64,000 nt of DNA from Flavobacteriales bacterium UBA2306 (GTDB lineage: Bacteria > Bacteroidota > Bacteroidia > Flavobacteriales > Weeksellaceae). The stretch is taken from assembly GCA_002345565.1 (NCBI GenBank), contig DDVS01000002.1, forward strand, positions 169,605 through 233,604, read 5' to 3'. This document shows, piece by piece, positions 25,229-35,355 of the stretch (position 1 is the first letter of the stretch; every line of letters starts with the position of its first letter). Made by a program: the position numbers and the translations under genes. Below the pieces are notes generated by a model. It had not been told where the DNA came from. It made no database searches and saw only the letters and a list, made by a program, of their open reading frames with translations.

Positions 25229-28200
25229 ATGAGTAAAACACAGGCCACTCCAAAGGTTAAAGGTACAGAAAGAATCAACTTTTCCACTGCGAAAGGTAGA
25301 ATCGAGACACCGGACTTTTTGGATATCCAAATCCAGTCTTTCAAGGAATTTTTCCAGTTAGACACGCTTCCTGAAGAACGTTTGAAAGAATCTCTTTATC
25401 AGACTTTTCAGGAGAATTTCCCAATTACAGATTCCAGAAACCAGTTCGTATTGGAGTTTTTGGATTATCTTGTAGATTCTCCACGTTACTCTATTGACGA
25501 GTGTGTGGAAAGAGGATTGACTTATTCAGTTCCTCTAAAAGCTAGACTTAAATTGTACTGTACAGACCCTGAACACGAGGATTTCCAAACCGTGGTTCAA
25601 GATGTATATTTAGGTCCGGTTCCTTATATGACGCCTTCTGGTTCATTCATTATCAATGGAGCAGAGCGTGTAATTGTAACTCAGTTGCATAGGTCTCCAG
25701 GTGTATTCTTCGGACAGACTTACCATGCTAACGGAACCAAATTATACTATTCAAGAATTATCCCTTTCAAAGGATCTTGGATGGAATTTACGACAGATAT
25801 CAATAACGTAATGTATGCGTATATTGACCGTAAGAAAAAATTACCATTAACAACATTATTAAGAGCAATCGGTTACGAGTCTGATAAAGAAATTCTTCAG
25901 ATTTTTGACCTGGCAGAAGAGGTAAAAGTATCTAAAGCAGCCCTTAAAAAAGTTGAAGGAAGAACATTAGCTGCGAGAGTATTGAACACCTGGTTCGAGG
26001 ATTTCGTAGATGAAGATACAGGGGAAGTAGTTTCTATTGAAAGAAATGAGATTATCCTCGATAGAGAAACCATTCTTGAAAAAGAACACTTAGATATTAT
26101 CTTGGATTCTGGCGTTAAATCTATCTTGATTCACAAGGAAAACTCTAACGAATTCTCTATCATTCAGAATACATTACAGAAAGACCCTACCAACTCAGAA
26201 AAAGAAGCGGTAGAGTACATCTATCGTCAGTTGAGAAATGCAGATGCGCCGGATGAGGAAACTGCAAGAGGAATTATTGAAAAATTATTCTTCTCCGAGC
26301 AGAGATATTCATTAGGTGAAGTTGGTCGTTACAGATTGAACAAAAAACTAGGGCTAAATATTTCTGAAGAAAATCAGGTTTTAACGAAAGAAGACATCAT
26401 CTCTATCGTAAAACATTTGATTGAACTAGTTAACTCTAAAGCAGAAGTTGATGATATTGACCACCTTTCTAACAGAAGAATCAAGACTGTTGGAGAGCAA
26501 TTATCAGGACAGTTTGGTGTAGGTCTTTCCAGAATTGCGAGAACAATCAAAGAAAGAATGAACGTTAGAGATAATGAAATCTTTACACCACTAGATTTGG
26601 TTAATGCTAAAACATTGACGTCAGTAATCAACTCATTCTTTGGGACTAACCAGTTGTCTCAGTTTATGGACCAGACCAATCCATTATCAGAAATCACTCA
26701 CAAGAGAAGATTGTCTGCACTAGGGCCTGGTGGTTTATCCAGAGAAAGAGCAGGTTTCGAGGTTCGTGACGTTCACCATACCCACTACGGACGTATCTGT
26801 CCAATTGAAACGCCGGAAGGACCAAACATCGGTTTGATCTCTTCTCTAGGGATGTTTGCAAAAATCAATAACCTAGGTTTCATTGAGACACCATATAGAA
26901 AAGTAGAAAACGGAAAAGTTGATCTGGAAGCTAAACCAATCTATCTTAATGCAGAAGACGAAGAAGCGAAAGTCATTGCCCAGGCAAACGTTGCTTTGAG
27001 TGATGATGGTAACTTCGAAACAGACAGAATTATTGCTCGTCTAGACGGAGATTACCCGGTTGTAGAACCGCAACAAGTTGATTTGATAGACGTTGCACCA
27101 AACCAGATTTCTGGTATTTCTGCTTCCTTGATTCCTTTCCTTGAACACGATGATGCGAACCGTGCATTGATGGGATCTAACATGATGCGTCAGGCGGTTC
27201 CATTATTGAAACCTCAGGCGCCAATCGTTGGTACTGGTTTAGAAAAACAAGTAGCAAGAGACTCCAGAGTATTGATTAATGCAGAAGGAAACGGTGTTGT
27301 AGAGTATGTAGATGCAGAAAGAATTACAATTAAATATGAAAGAAGCGAAGAAGACGACTTAGTAAACTTCGATTCTGCCACTAAAACTTATAAATTAACA
27401 AAGTTCAGAAAAACTAACCAGAGTACAACGATTACTTTGAGACCAAACGTAAGAGTTGGAGATACTGTGGAAAAAGGACAAGTGCTTTGTGACGGTTACG
27501 CAACCGAAAACGGAGAATTGGCTCTTGGTAGAAACTTAGTAGTTGCGTTCATGCCTTGGAAAGGGTACAACTTCGAGGATGCAATTGTAATCAACGAGAA
27601 AGTAGTTCGTGAAGACTGGTTTACATCGATCCACGTGGACGAGTATTCTCTTGAAGTTCGTGATACCAAATTAGGTATGGAAGAATTGACAGCAGATATT
27701 CCGAACGTTTCCGAAGAAGCAACTAAAGATCTTGACGAGAACGGTATGATCCGTATCGGAGCAGAAGTGAAGCCTGGTGATATCCTTATCGGAAAAATCA
27801 CACCAAAAGGTGAGTCTGATCCAACACCGGAAGAAAAATTGCTTAGAGCAATCTTTGGTGACAAAGCTGGTGATGTAAAAGATGCTTCGTTGAAAGCAGA
27901 TTCTTCTCTTAGAGGTGTTGTTATCAACAAAAAATTGTTCTCCAGAAACATCAAAGACAAAAAGAAAAGAAGCGAAGAGAAAATCAAATTAGAAGAAATC
28001 GAAAATACTTACAAAAATAAGTTTGACGATTTAAGAAATACTTTGATTGACAAGTTGAATACTTTGGTTTCTGGTAAAACATCTCAAGGAGTTAAGAATG
28101 ATCTTGATGAAGAAGTTATTGCAAAAGGAACTAAATTCACTTTGAAATTGCTTCAGTCTGTTGAAGATTATGTTAACATCAGTGGTTCCGATTGGACTGT

Positions 28201-29056
28201 AGATGCAGACAAAAACGAATTGATTAAACAATTGATTCACAATTATAAAATCAAGTACAATGATCTTTCGGGAGTTAAAAACCGTGAGAAATTTGCATTG
28301 TCTATCGGAGATGAACTTCCTGCAGGGATTATCAAACTAGCAAAAGTTTACATCGCGAAGAAACGTAAACTGAATGTTGGGGATAAAATGGCGGGTCGTC
28401 ACGGTAACAAAGGTATCGTTTCAAGAATCGTTCGTGAAGAAGATATGCCATTCCTGGAAGATGGAACACCAGTAGATATCGTATTGAATCCACTAGGGGT
28501 ACCTTCTCGTATGAACATCGGTCAGATTTACGAAACTGTTCTTGGATGGGCTGGTAAACAATTAGGATTGAAATTCGCTACCCCAATTTTTGATGGAGCT
28601 AGCTTAGATCAAATTTCTGAATATACAGAACAAGCCGCTCTTCCAAAATTTGGTAATACCCACCTTTATGACGGAGGTACTGGTGAGAGATTTACTCAGC
28701 CAGCCACTGTTGGTGTGATCTATATGTTGAAGTTAGGACACATGGTAGATGATAAGATGCACGCACGTTCTATTGGTCCATACTCATTGATTACGCAACA
28801 GCCATTAGGAGGTAAAGCGCAATTTGGAGGTCAGAGATTTGGAGAGATGGAGGTTTGGGCTCTTGAAGCATTTGGAGCATCAAATATCTTGAGAGAAATC
28901 TTGACTGTTAAGTCAGATGACGTGATTGGTAGAGCAAAAACTTACGAAGCCATTGCGAAAGGAGAAGCAATGCCAGAACCTGGTATTCCGGAATCTTTCA
29001 ACGTATTACTTCACGAGTTACAAGGTCTTGGACTTGATGTAAGACTTGAGGAATAA
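25229..29056 (+). CDS. rpoB: DNA-directed RNA polymerase subunit beta
   Basis: A 1275-residue catalytic subunit of RNA polymerase, the usual flavobacterial length. Recognised segments include TDINNVMYAYIDRKKKLP-type lobe sequence and the rifampicin region FFGTNQLSQFMDQTNPLSEI followed by HKRRLSALGPGG. Also present are the switch/active-site segment HYGRICPIETPEGPNIGLI, MAGRHGNKGIVSRI and the C-terminal QPLGGKAQFGGQRFGEMEVW. The rifampicin-binding residues look like the sensitive type (Q, D, H, R, S in the cluster). rpoC follows after 122 bases. rplJ/rplL are not upstream; clpS is. Confidence 0.98.
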   Translation: MSKTQATPKVKGTERINFSTAKGRIETPDFLDIQIQSFKEFFQLDTLPEERLKESLYQTFQENFPITDSRNQFVLEFLDYLVDSPRYSIDECVERGLTYSVPLKARLKLYCTDPEHEDFQTVVQDVYLGPVPYMTPSGSFIINGAERVIVTQLHRSPGVFFGQTYHANGTKLYYSRIIPFKGSWMEFTTDINNVMYAYIDRKKKLPLTTLLRAIGYESDKEILQIFDLAEEVKVSKAALKKVEGRTLAARVLNTWFEDFVDEDTGEVVSIERNEIILDRETILEKEHLDIILDSGVKSILIHKENSNEFSIIQNTLQKDPTNSEKEAVEYIYRQLRNADAPDEETARGIIEKLFFSEQRYSLGEVGRYRLNKKLGLNISEENQVLTKEDIISIVKHLIELVNSKAEVDDIDHLSNRRIKTVGEQLSGQFGVGLSRIARTIKERMNVRDNEIFTPLDLVNAKTLTSVINSFFGTNQLSQFMDQTNPLSEITHKRRLSALGPGGLSRERAGFEVRDVHHTHYGRICPIETPEGPNIGLISSLGMFAKINNLGFIETPYRKVENGKVDLEAKPIYLNAEDEEAKVIAQANVALSDDGNFETDRIIARLDGDYPVVEPQQVDLIDVAPNQISGISASLIPFLEHDDANRALMGSNMMRQAVPLLKPQAPIVGTGLEKQVARDSRVLINAEGNGVVEYVDAERITIKYERSEEDDLVNFDSATKTYKLTKFRKTNQSTTITLRPNVRVGDTVEKGQVLCDGYATENGELALGRNLVVAFMPWKGYNFEDAIVINEKVVREDWFTSIHVDEYSLEVRDTKLGMEELTADIPNVSEEATKDLDENGMIRIGAEVKPGDILIGKITPKGESDPTPEEKLLRAIFGDKAGDVKDASLKADSSLRGVVINKKLFSRNIKDKKKRSEEKIKLEEIENTYKNKFDDLRNTLIDKLNTLVSGKTSQGVKNDLDEEVIAKGTKFTLKLLQSVEDYVNISGSDWTVDADKNELIKQLIHNYKIKYNDLSGVKNREKFALSIGDELPAGIIKLAKVYIAKKRKLNVGDKMAGRHGNKGIVSRIVREEDMPFLEDGTPVDIVLNPLGVPSRMNIGQIYETVLGWAGKQLGLKFATPIFDGASLDQISEYTEQAALPKFGNTHLYDGGTGERFTQPATVGVIYMLKLGHMVDDKMHARSIGPYSLITQQPLGGKAQFGGQRFGEMEVWALEAFGASNILREILTVKSDDVIGRAKTYEAIAKGEAMPEPGIPESFNVLLHELQGLGLDVRLEE

Positions 29057-29060
29057 ATTC

Positions 29061-29168
29061 CATTTGAAATTATTTATTTGAAATTTGAAATTCTGTACGC
29101 AGGTTTCAAACAAAAATTAGAAAAAAGTAGGGATTTATAATCTCAAATTTCAAATGTCAAATCTCAAA
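29061..29168 (+). repeat. Quasi-palindrome in the rpoB-rpoC spacer
   Basis: Arms 29061-29090 (ATTTGAAATT words) and 29139-29168 (CTCAAATTTC words) are complementary at 24 of 30 positions, separated by 48 bases. The arms consist of repeats of a 6-8 base word. No T-run follows, and rpoC starts 11 bases after the right arm. Confidence 0.7.
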
Positions 29169-29178
29169 TTTAAAAAAA

Positions 29179-32100
29179 ATGTCAAATAAAAATAAAACAA
29201 GTCGATTTAATAAAATCACTATTGGTTTAGCTTCACCAGAGTCTATTCTTCAGGAATCGAGAGGGGAAATTCTAAAACCAGAAACGATTAACTATCGTAC
29301 CCACAAACCGGAAAGAGACGGATTGTTCTGCGAAAAGATTTTTGGTCCAGTAAAAGACTATGAATGTGCTTGTGGAAAATACAAAAGAATCCGTTACAAA
29401 GGGATTGTTTGCGACCGTTGTGGTGTAGAAGTTACGGAGAAAAAAGTACGTAGAGAGAGAATTGGACACATCAATTTGGTAGTTCCTGTAGCTCACATCT
29501 GGTATTTCCGTTCTTTGCCAAACAAAATTGGTTATCTACTAGGTATTCCTTCCAAGAAATTGGATATGATTATCTACTATGAAAGATATGTCGTAATTCA
29601 ACAAGGGATTGCCAAAAAAGCAGACGGTTCTGATTTTGAGGATAAAGAATTCCTTACAGAAGAAGAATATCTGGATGTTTTGGAAACACTTCCTATTGAA
29701 AACCAGTATCTTGATGATTCTGATCCTAACAAATTCGTTGCGAAAATGGGAGCAGAAGCTGTTGAAGAATTGTTGAAGAGAATTGATCTTGACGCTTTGT
29801 CTTTCGACTTGAGACACAAAGCACACAATGAATCTTCTAAACAAAGAAGAACAGAAGCCTTGAAGAGACTAAACGTTGTAGAAGCATTAAGAGGTGCTAA
29901 TACAAGAATGATTAACCGTCCAGAATGGATGATTATGAGAGTTCTTCCTGTAACACCGCCAGAATTGAGACCATTGGTTCCATTGGATGGAGGACGTTTC
30001 GCAACTTCTGACCTTAATGACCTTTACAGAAGAGTTATCATCAGAAATAACCGTTTGAAGAGACTATTGGAGATCAAAGCTCCGGAAGTAATCTTAAGAA
30101 ACGAGAAGCGTATGCTTCAGGAATCTGTAGATTCATTATTCGATAATACAAGAAAATCTTCTGCTGTTAAGTCGGAATCCAACAGACCATTGAAATCCCT
30201 TTCAGATTCATTGAAAGGTAAACAAGGTCGTTTCCGTCAAAACTTATTAGGAAAAAGGGTAGATTACTCAGCGCGTTCGGTTATTGTTGTAGGTCCTAGC
30301 TTACAATTGCACGAGTGTGGTCTTCCTAAAGATATGGCTGCAGAACTTTACAAACCGTTTATCATTAGAAAACTAATCGAGAGAGGAATTGTAAAAACCG
30401 TAAAATCAGCTAAAAGAATCATTGATAGAAAAGAGCCTGTAGTTTATGATATTCTGGAAAATGTGATGAAAGGTCACCCGGTTCTTTTGAACAGAGCACC
30501 TACGCTTCACAGATTGGGTATCCAGGCATTCCAGCCTAAAATGATTGAAGGTAAAGCGATTCAGCTTCACCCATTGGTAACTACGGCTTTCAACGCCGAT
30601 TTCGATGGTGACCAGATGGCGGTTCACTTACCATTAGGACCAGAAGCAATTTTGGAAGCTCAACTATTGATGTTAGGTTCTCAGAATATCTTGAACCCGG
30701 CCAACGGTTCTCCAATTACGGTACCTTCTCAGGACATGGTTTTGGGTCTATATTTTATGACCAAAGAAGCACATTCTACGGAAGAAGTAAAAATAAAAGG
30801 AGAAGGTCTTGCATTCTATTCTCCGGAAGAAGTAGAAATTGCTTATGCAGAAGGAAAAGTATCTCTTAATGCAAAAGTAAGATGCCGTCTTCCAATCAAA
30901 GAAAATGGTGTTATTACGACTAAATTATTTGCTACAACAGTTGGTAGAATCCTGTTCAACCAAATTGTACCAAAGGAAGTAGGTTATATTGATGAATTAT
31001 TGACTAAAAAGTCTCTAAGAAATGTTATCGGTCAAATCCTTGCAGATACAGACTTCCCGACTACAGTTAAATTCTTGGATGATATGAAGGACCTAGGTTA
31101 TTCTAATGCATTCAAAGGAGGACTTTCTTTCTCTCTTGGCGATATCGTAATCCCTGCAGAGAAAAAAGCAATGATTGCTCAGGCTGTTGAGAATGTAGAT
31201 GAAATTAAGGCTAACTATAACATGGGTCTTATCACAGATACAGAACGTTATAATCAGGTAATCGACGTTTGGACTAATACCAACGCTGGTCTCACCGAAA
31301 TGATTATGAGCAGAATGAAGTCTGACCAAGGCGGATTTAACTCTGTATTTATGATGCTTGATTCTGGTGCGAGGGGTTCTAAGGAACAGATTCGTCAGTT
31401 ATCCGGTATGAGAGGTTTGATGGCAAAACCACAAAAAGCAGGTTCTGTAGGCGCAGAGATTATCGAAAACCCGATTGTTGCAAACTTTAAAGAAGGTTTG
31501 TCCATCTTAGAATACTTTATCTCTACCCACGGTGCTCGTAAAGGTCTTGCGGATACCGCTCTTAAGACTGCCGATGCTGGTTACTTAACCAGAAGATTGG
31601 TAGACGTTGCACAAGACGTTATCATTACTGAGGACGATTGTGGAACTTTGAGAGGTACAGAAGTTACTGCACTTAAGAAAAACGATGATATTGTAGAAAA
31701 AATCTCTGACAGAATTCTTGGTAGAGTATCTCTTCACAATATTTACCACCCAGAAACAGATGAATTATTGGCTAACGCTGATGAATTGATTGTGGAAGCG
31801 GTGGCTAAGCAAATCGAGGAAGCAGGAATCGAGGCTGTTGAAGTTCGTTCTCCACTAACTTGTGAAGCTAAAAAAGGTATCTGTGCTAAATGTTACGGAC
31901 GTAACCTTGCAACAGGTAAAGGAATCCATATGGGAGAAGCTGTTGGTGTAATCGCTGCACAATCTATTGGGGAGCCGGGAACTCAGTTAACATTGAGAAC
32001 TTTCCACCAAGGGGGTACTGCAGGTAACATCTCAGAAAATCCAAGTATTGTTGCAAAACGTGATGGTATTGTTGAGATGGATGAGGTTAGAACAATTAAG

Positions 32101-33444
32101 TCCGAAGATGAAGAAGGAAACTCAGCGGATATCGTTGTTTCTCGTTCAACAGAATTTAGATTAGTTGCTGATAACGAAGCCAGAACACCAATCATGGTGG
32201 CTAACGTTCCTTATGGATCTGTGTTGTCTGTATCGCCAGGGGATAAAGTGAAAAAAGGTGATCTTATCGCAAGATGGGATCCATATAACGCGGTTATCAT
32301 TGCAGAAACTTCCGGTAAGGTTGAATATGAAGATATCATCCAGGGTGTTTCCTTCCAATTGGAGATCGACGAACAAACAGGTTTCGAAGAGAAAGTAATC
32401 TCTGAATCCAGAAATAAGAAAGCCGTACCTACTTTGAAAGTGGTAGATTCTAAAGGTGTTGAGCAAAAAGCTTACAACTTACCGGTAGGAGCTCACTTGA
32501 TGGTAAACGATGGTGAGAAAATCAAGGCTGGTAAAGTCCTGATCAAGATCCCAAGAAAATCTGCAAAAGCAGGGGATATCACCGGAGGTCTTCCAAGAGT
32601 TACCGAATTATTCGAAGCTAGAAACCCTTCTAACCCAGCGGTAGTAACCGAGATTGATGGAGTTGTTTCTTACGGTAAAATCAAGAGAGGTAACCGTGAA
32701 TTGATCGTTGAGGCTAAAACCGGGGAGATCAAGAAATATCTTGTGAAATTATCAAACCAGATCCTGGTACAGGAAAACGACTTCGTTTATGCTGGTGATC
32801 CATTGTCTGACGGTTCTATCACACCGGACGATATCTTGAGAATCAAAGGTCCAACTGCGGTTCAGGAATATCTAGTAAATGAGATCCAGGAGGTTTACCG
32901 TTTACAAGGGGTGAAGATTGATGACAAACACTTCGAGATTATTGTTCGTCAAATGATGACCAAAGTATCGATTGTGGATGGAGGAGATACTCAGTTCCTA
33001 GAAGGTGCTCTTGAACACAAATATGACTTCTTGGAAGAAAACAACAGAGTTTTCGGACTTAAAGTGGTTGTAGAGCCGGGAGATTCTAAAGAATTCAAAG
33101 CAGGACAAATGATTACTGCAAGAGAATTGAGAGATGAGAACTCCAAGCTTAAGAGAGAAGACCAGGCATTGGTAGAAGTGAGAGAAGCGCTTCCTGCAAC
33201 TGCAACTCCTGTATTACAAGGTATTACAAGAGCAGCATTACAGACCAAATCATTCATGTCTGCTGCATCTTTCCAGGAAACAACTAAGGTTCTTAATGAA
33301 GCTGCGGTTTCCGGAAAAATCGACTTCCTGAATGGTCTTAAAGAAAATGTAATTGTAGGACACAGAATTCCTGCAGGTACAGGTCTTAAGGATTATCAAA
33401 ACGTTATCGTGGGTTCTAGAAAAGAATTTGAAGATATTAACTAG
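29179..33444 (+). CDS. rpoC: DNA-directed RNA polymerase subunit beta'
   Basis: A 1421-residue subunit. The N-terminal zinc site uses C63, C65, C78 and C81. The catalytic magnesium loop NADFDGD spans residues 472-478. The bridge helix and trigger loop region follows (SQDMVLGLYFMTKEA; SIGEPGTQLTLRTFHQGG), and the second zinc ribbon is in TCEAKKGICAKCYGRN. The C-terminal ATPVLQGITRAALQTKSFMSAASFQETT is standard. It is complete and ends 125 bases before the DUF3467 gene. Confidence 0.98.
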   Translation: MSNKNKTSRFNKITIGLASPESILQESRGEILKPETINYRTHKPERDGLFCEKIFGPVKDYECACGKYKRIRYKGIVCDRCGVEVTEKKVRRERIGHINLVVPVAHIWYFRSLPNKIGYLLGIPSKKLDMIIYYERYVVIQQGIAKKADGSDFEDKEFLTEEEYLDVLETLPIENQYLDDSDPNKFVAKMGAEAVEELLKRIDLDALSFDLRHKAHNESSKQRRTEALKRLNVVEALRGANTRMINRPEWMIMRVLPVTPPELRPLVPLDGGRFATSDLNDLYRRVIIRNNRLKRLLEIKAPEVILRNEKRMLQESVDSLFDNTRKSSAVKSESNRPLKSLSDSLKGKQGRFRQNLLGKRVDYSARSVIVVGPSLQLHECGLPKDMAAELYKPFIIRKLIERGIVKTVKSAKRIIDRKEPVVYDILENVMKGHPVLLNRAPTLHRLGIQAFQPKMIEGKAIQLHPLVTTAFNADFDGDQMAVHLPLGPEAILEAQLLMLGSQNILNPANGSPITVPSQDMVLGLYFMTKEAHSTEEVKIKGEGLAFYSPEEVEIAYAEGKVSLNAKVRCRLPIKENGVITTKLFATTVGRILFNQIVPKEVGYIDELLTKKSLRNVIGQILADTDFPTTVKFLDDMKDLGYSNAFKGGLSFSLGDIVIPAEKKAMIAQAVENVDEIKANYNMGLITDTERYNQVIDVWTNTNAGLTEMIMSRMKSDQGGFNSVFMMLDSGARGSKEQIRQLSGMRGLMAKPQKAGSVGAEIIENPIVANFKEGLSILEYFISTHGARKGLADTALKTADAGYLTRRLVDVAQDVIITEDDCGTLRGTEVTALKKNDDIVEKISDRILGRVSLHNIYHPETDELLANADELIVEAVAKQIEEAGIEAVEVRSPLTCEAKKGICAKCYGRNLATGKGIHMGEAVGVIAAQSIGEPGTQLTLRTFHQGGTAGNISENPSIVAKRDGIVEMDEVRTIKSEDEEGNSADIVVSRSTEFRLVADNEARTPIMVANVPYGSVLSVSPGDKVKKGDLIARWDPYNAVIIAETSGKVEYEDIIQGVSFQLEIDEQTGFEEKVISESRNKKAVPTLKVVDSKGVEQKAYNLPVGAHLMVNDGEKIKAGKVLIKIPRKSAKAGDITGGLPRVTELFEARNPSNPAVVTEIDGVVSYGKIKRGNRELIVEAKTGEIKKYLVKLSNQILVQENDFVYAGDPLSDGSITPDDILRIKGPTAVQEYLVNEIQEVYRLQGVKIDDKHFEIIVRQMMTKVSIVDGGDTQFLEGALEHKYDFLEENNRVFGLKVVVEPGDSKEFKAGQMITARELRDENSKLKREDQALVEVREALPATATPVLQGITRAALQTKSFMSAASFQETTKVLNEAAVSGKIDFLNGLKENVIVGHRIPAGTGLKDYQNVIVGSRKEFEDIN

Positions 33445-33447
33445 TAA

Positions 33448-33541
33448 AGACTTTTAGATAATAGACTGATAGATAATAGATTTTATATTTTAATAATAAT
33501 TTCTGTTGTCTATTAGTCTATAATCTATTATCTTGCAGTCT
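33448..33541 (+). repeat. Quasi-palindrome between rpoC and the DUF3467 gene
   Basis: Arms 33448-33480 (AGATAATAGACT words) and 33509-33541 (TAGTCTATAATCTATTATCT words) are complementary at about 24 of 33 positions, around a 28-base AT loop. The design is the same as in the rpoB-rpoC and atpA-atpG spacers, but the words differ. No terminal T-run. Confidence 0.7.
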
Positions 33542-33569
33542 ATAATTTAAAATAATTAAACAAAAACAA

Positions 33570-33875
33570 ATGGACAATAATCAAAACCAAGATCCAAACA
33601 ACATCAATATCGAACTTAATGAAGTTGTAGCAGCAGGAGTTTATGTGAACTTAGCTTTAGTAAACCATTCACCTTCAGAATTCGTATTGGATTTCATCCA
33701 ATTGATGCCAGGTGTACAACAAGCAAAAGTAAGAAGCAGAGTAATTGTAGCTCCTCTTCATGCTAAGAGAGTTTTGGCTGCACTTCAACAAAATATTGCT
33801 AACTATGAGCAGCAATTTGGTGAGATCAAAGAAGTTGAACCTTTCGTATTAGGAGGTAACAACGTTAACGCTTAA
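33570..33875 (+). CDS. DUF3467 domain protein
   Basis: A 101-residue protein of the DUF3467 family, small and of unknown function. The N-terminus is Asn/Gln-rich (DNNQNQDPNNINIEL). It is followed by a compact beta-alpha domain with GVYVNLALVNHSPSEFVLDF and the basic KVRSRVIVAPLHAKRV, typical of the family. It is placed downstream of rpoC with a terminator immediately after, so it probably belongs to the rpo transcription unit. A role linked to transcription is possible but not shown. Confidence 0.8.
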   Translation: MDNNQNQDPNNINIELNEVVAAGVYVNLALVNHSPSEFVLDFIQLMPGVQQAKVRSRVIVAPLHAKRVLAALQQNIANYEQQFGEIKEVEPFVLGGNNVNA

Positions 33876-33897
33876 GATACTTTTCTTAACATAAATA

Positions 33898-33929
33898 AAT
33901 CCCGATTCTGAAAAGAGTCGGGATTTTTA
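33898..33929 (+). terminator. Terminator of the rpoBC-DUF3467 unit
   Basis: AATCCCGATTCT pairs with AGAGTCGGGATT around GAAA, followed by T's. Confidence 0.88.
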
Positions 33930-33987
33930 ATTTCCAGGCTTAATATTTTATTAACTGAACATTCTTTCATTAATAAAACTCAGAAAC

Positions 33988-33995
33988 TACCTTTG
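33988..33995 (+). promoter_or_regulatory. -7 promoter element of the NPP gene
   Basis: TACCTTTG matches TAnnTTTG and lies 15 bases before the ATG at 34011. Confidence 0.45.
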
Positions 33996-34010
33996 TCAAA
34001 ATTTTTTATA

Positions 34011-35288
34011 ATGAAGAAGATATTCTCATTTTGCCTGCTAGTTTTATCATTAATGGTATTCGCTCAAAAAGGAATTAATGATACGACTCAAGTTGTAATT
34101 CCGAATCGATTCAATAATGCTGAAGCATTGCAGAAACCTTACGTGATAATGATTTCTGCGGATGGTTTCCGATATGATTATGCTAAGAAATATAATGCGG
34201 AGAATCTTCTGAAATATTCAAATCAAGGCGTTCAGGCAAAAGCAATGATTCCCAGTTATCCTAGTATTACCTTCCCCAATCATTGGAGTTTGATTACCGG
34301 ATTATATCCTTCTCATCACGGTTTGATAGACAACTTTTTCTATGATTATGCAAGAAAAGAATCTTATGCGATGAGCAAAAAAGATAATGCGGAAGATGGA
34401 AGTTGGTACGGCGGAATTCCGCTTTGGAGCTTGGCGGAAAAACAAAATGTACTTTCTGCTTCTTTGCAGTGGGTTGGTTCTGCAAGTGATGCAGGCGGCA
34501 TTAGACCGACATACTATTATCCTTATCACGAAAAATTTTCGCCTTCAGAAAAAGTCAATAAAGTTATTAATTGGTTGAAGCTTCCTGAAGAGATACGTCC
34601 GCATTTTATCTCTCTATATTTTCCTGAAGCGGATGGTGCCGGACATCATTACGGTCCAGAAGCGAAAGAAACTGAAGCGGCTGTTCATTTGATTGATAAT
34701 GCTATCGGCGAATTAGTTCAAAAAGTAGATGATTTAGGTTTGAGGAATGTCAATTTCATTTTTGTTTCAGACCACGGAATGATACAAGTTGACGGCGGAA
34801 ACCCTCTTGAAATTCCCTCAGTTTTATTCGATAAAAATAGATTCGATTATTATAATTCTCAAACTTTGCTCAGAGTTTATGTTAAAAATCCTGATGAGGT
34901 TAACTCTGTTTACAAGGAATTGAAAGCTGGTAAAACCAATGATTACGAAGTTTATCTCGACAAAAAACTTCCAAAATATCTTCATTTCGCTACAAGAGAT
35001 GATAAGTATAACAGAATAGGACAAATTTTGCTGATTCCAAAAGCTCCAAAAATATTCTTGGAAAATGGTAAAAAAACTTCTGTCGGAAAACACGGCTATA
35101 ATCCAAGAATTGTCCCCGAAATGAAATCAACATTTTATGCTTGGGGATCAGAATTCAAAAATAATCTGATGATTGACGAGTTTGAAAATATCAATGTTTA
35201 TCCTTTGGTTGCTGACATTCTAGGATTGAAAATCGATGAGAAGATTGATGGGAAATTGAAAGTTTTGAAATCAACGCTAAAAAGGTAA
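34011..35288 (+). CDS. Secreted ectonucleotide pyrophosphatase/phosphodiesterase (NPP, alkaline phosphatase superfamily)
   Basis: A 425-residue exported hydrolase (signal peptide MKKIFSFCLLVLSLMVFAQ). The start is the ATG at 34011; an upstream in-frame TTG at 33993 lies inside the promoter. Metal and catalytic residues of the NPP group are visible: Asp in ISADGFRYDY, nucleophile Thr in PSITFPNHW, Asp and His in PEADGAGHHYGP, Asp-His in FVSDHGM and the late His in GKHGYNP. It should hydrolyse phosphodiester or pyrophosphate bonds of nucleotides or similar substrates in the periplasm. It is monocistronic. Confidence 0.88.
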   Translation: MKKIFSFCLLVLSLMVFAQKGINDTTQVVIPNRFNNAEALQKPYVIMISADGFRYDYAKKYNAENLLKYSNQGVQAKAMIPSYPSITFPNHWSLITGLYPSHHGLIDNFFYDYARKESYAMSKKDNAEDGSWYGGIPLWSLAEKQNVLSASLQWVGSASDAGGIRPTYYYPYHEKFSPSEKVNKVINWLKLPEEIRPHFISLYFPEADGAGHHYGPEAKETEAAVHLIDNAIGELVQKVDDLGLRNVNFIFVSDHGMIQVDGGNPLEIPSVLFDKNRFDYYNSQTLLRVYVKNPDEVNSVYKELKAGKTNDYEVYLDKKLPKYLHFATRDDKYNRIGQILLIPKAPKIFLENGKKTSVGKHGYNPRIVPEMKSTFYAWGSEFKNNLMIDEFENINVYPLVADILGLKIDEKIDGKLKVLKSTLKR

Positions 35289-35302
35289 AATAGTTTTAAC
35301 AA

Positions 35303-35338
35303 AAAAGAGAGGACATCAGCAGATATCCTCTCTTTTAT
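35303..35338. terminator. Bidirectional terminator between NPP and alcohol dehydrogenase genes
   Basis: AAGAGAGGA and TCCTCTCTT form the stem, with A-rich and T-rich flanks suited to both converging genes. Confidence 0.8.
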
Positions 35339-35355
35339 ATTTAATTGAATTGAAA

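Noticed and set aside
27496..27987. 163-residue minus-strand frame inside rpoB
   Set aside because: Ser/Phe/Ile-rich mirror of rpoB codons, no start signals or recognisable domain.
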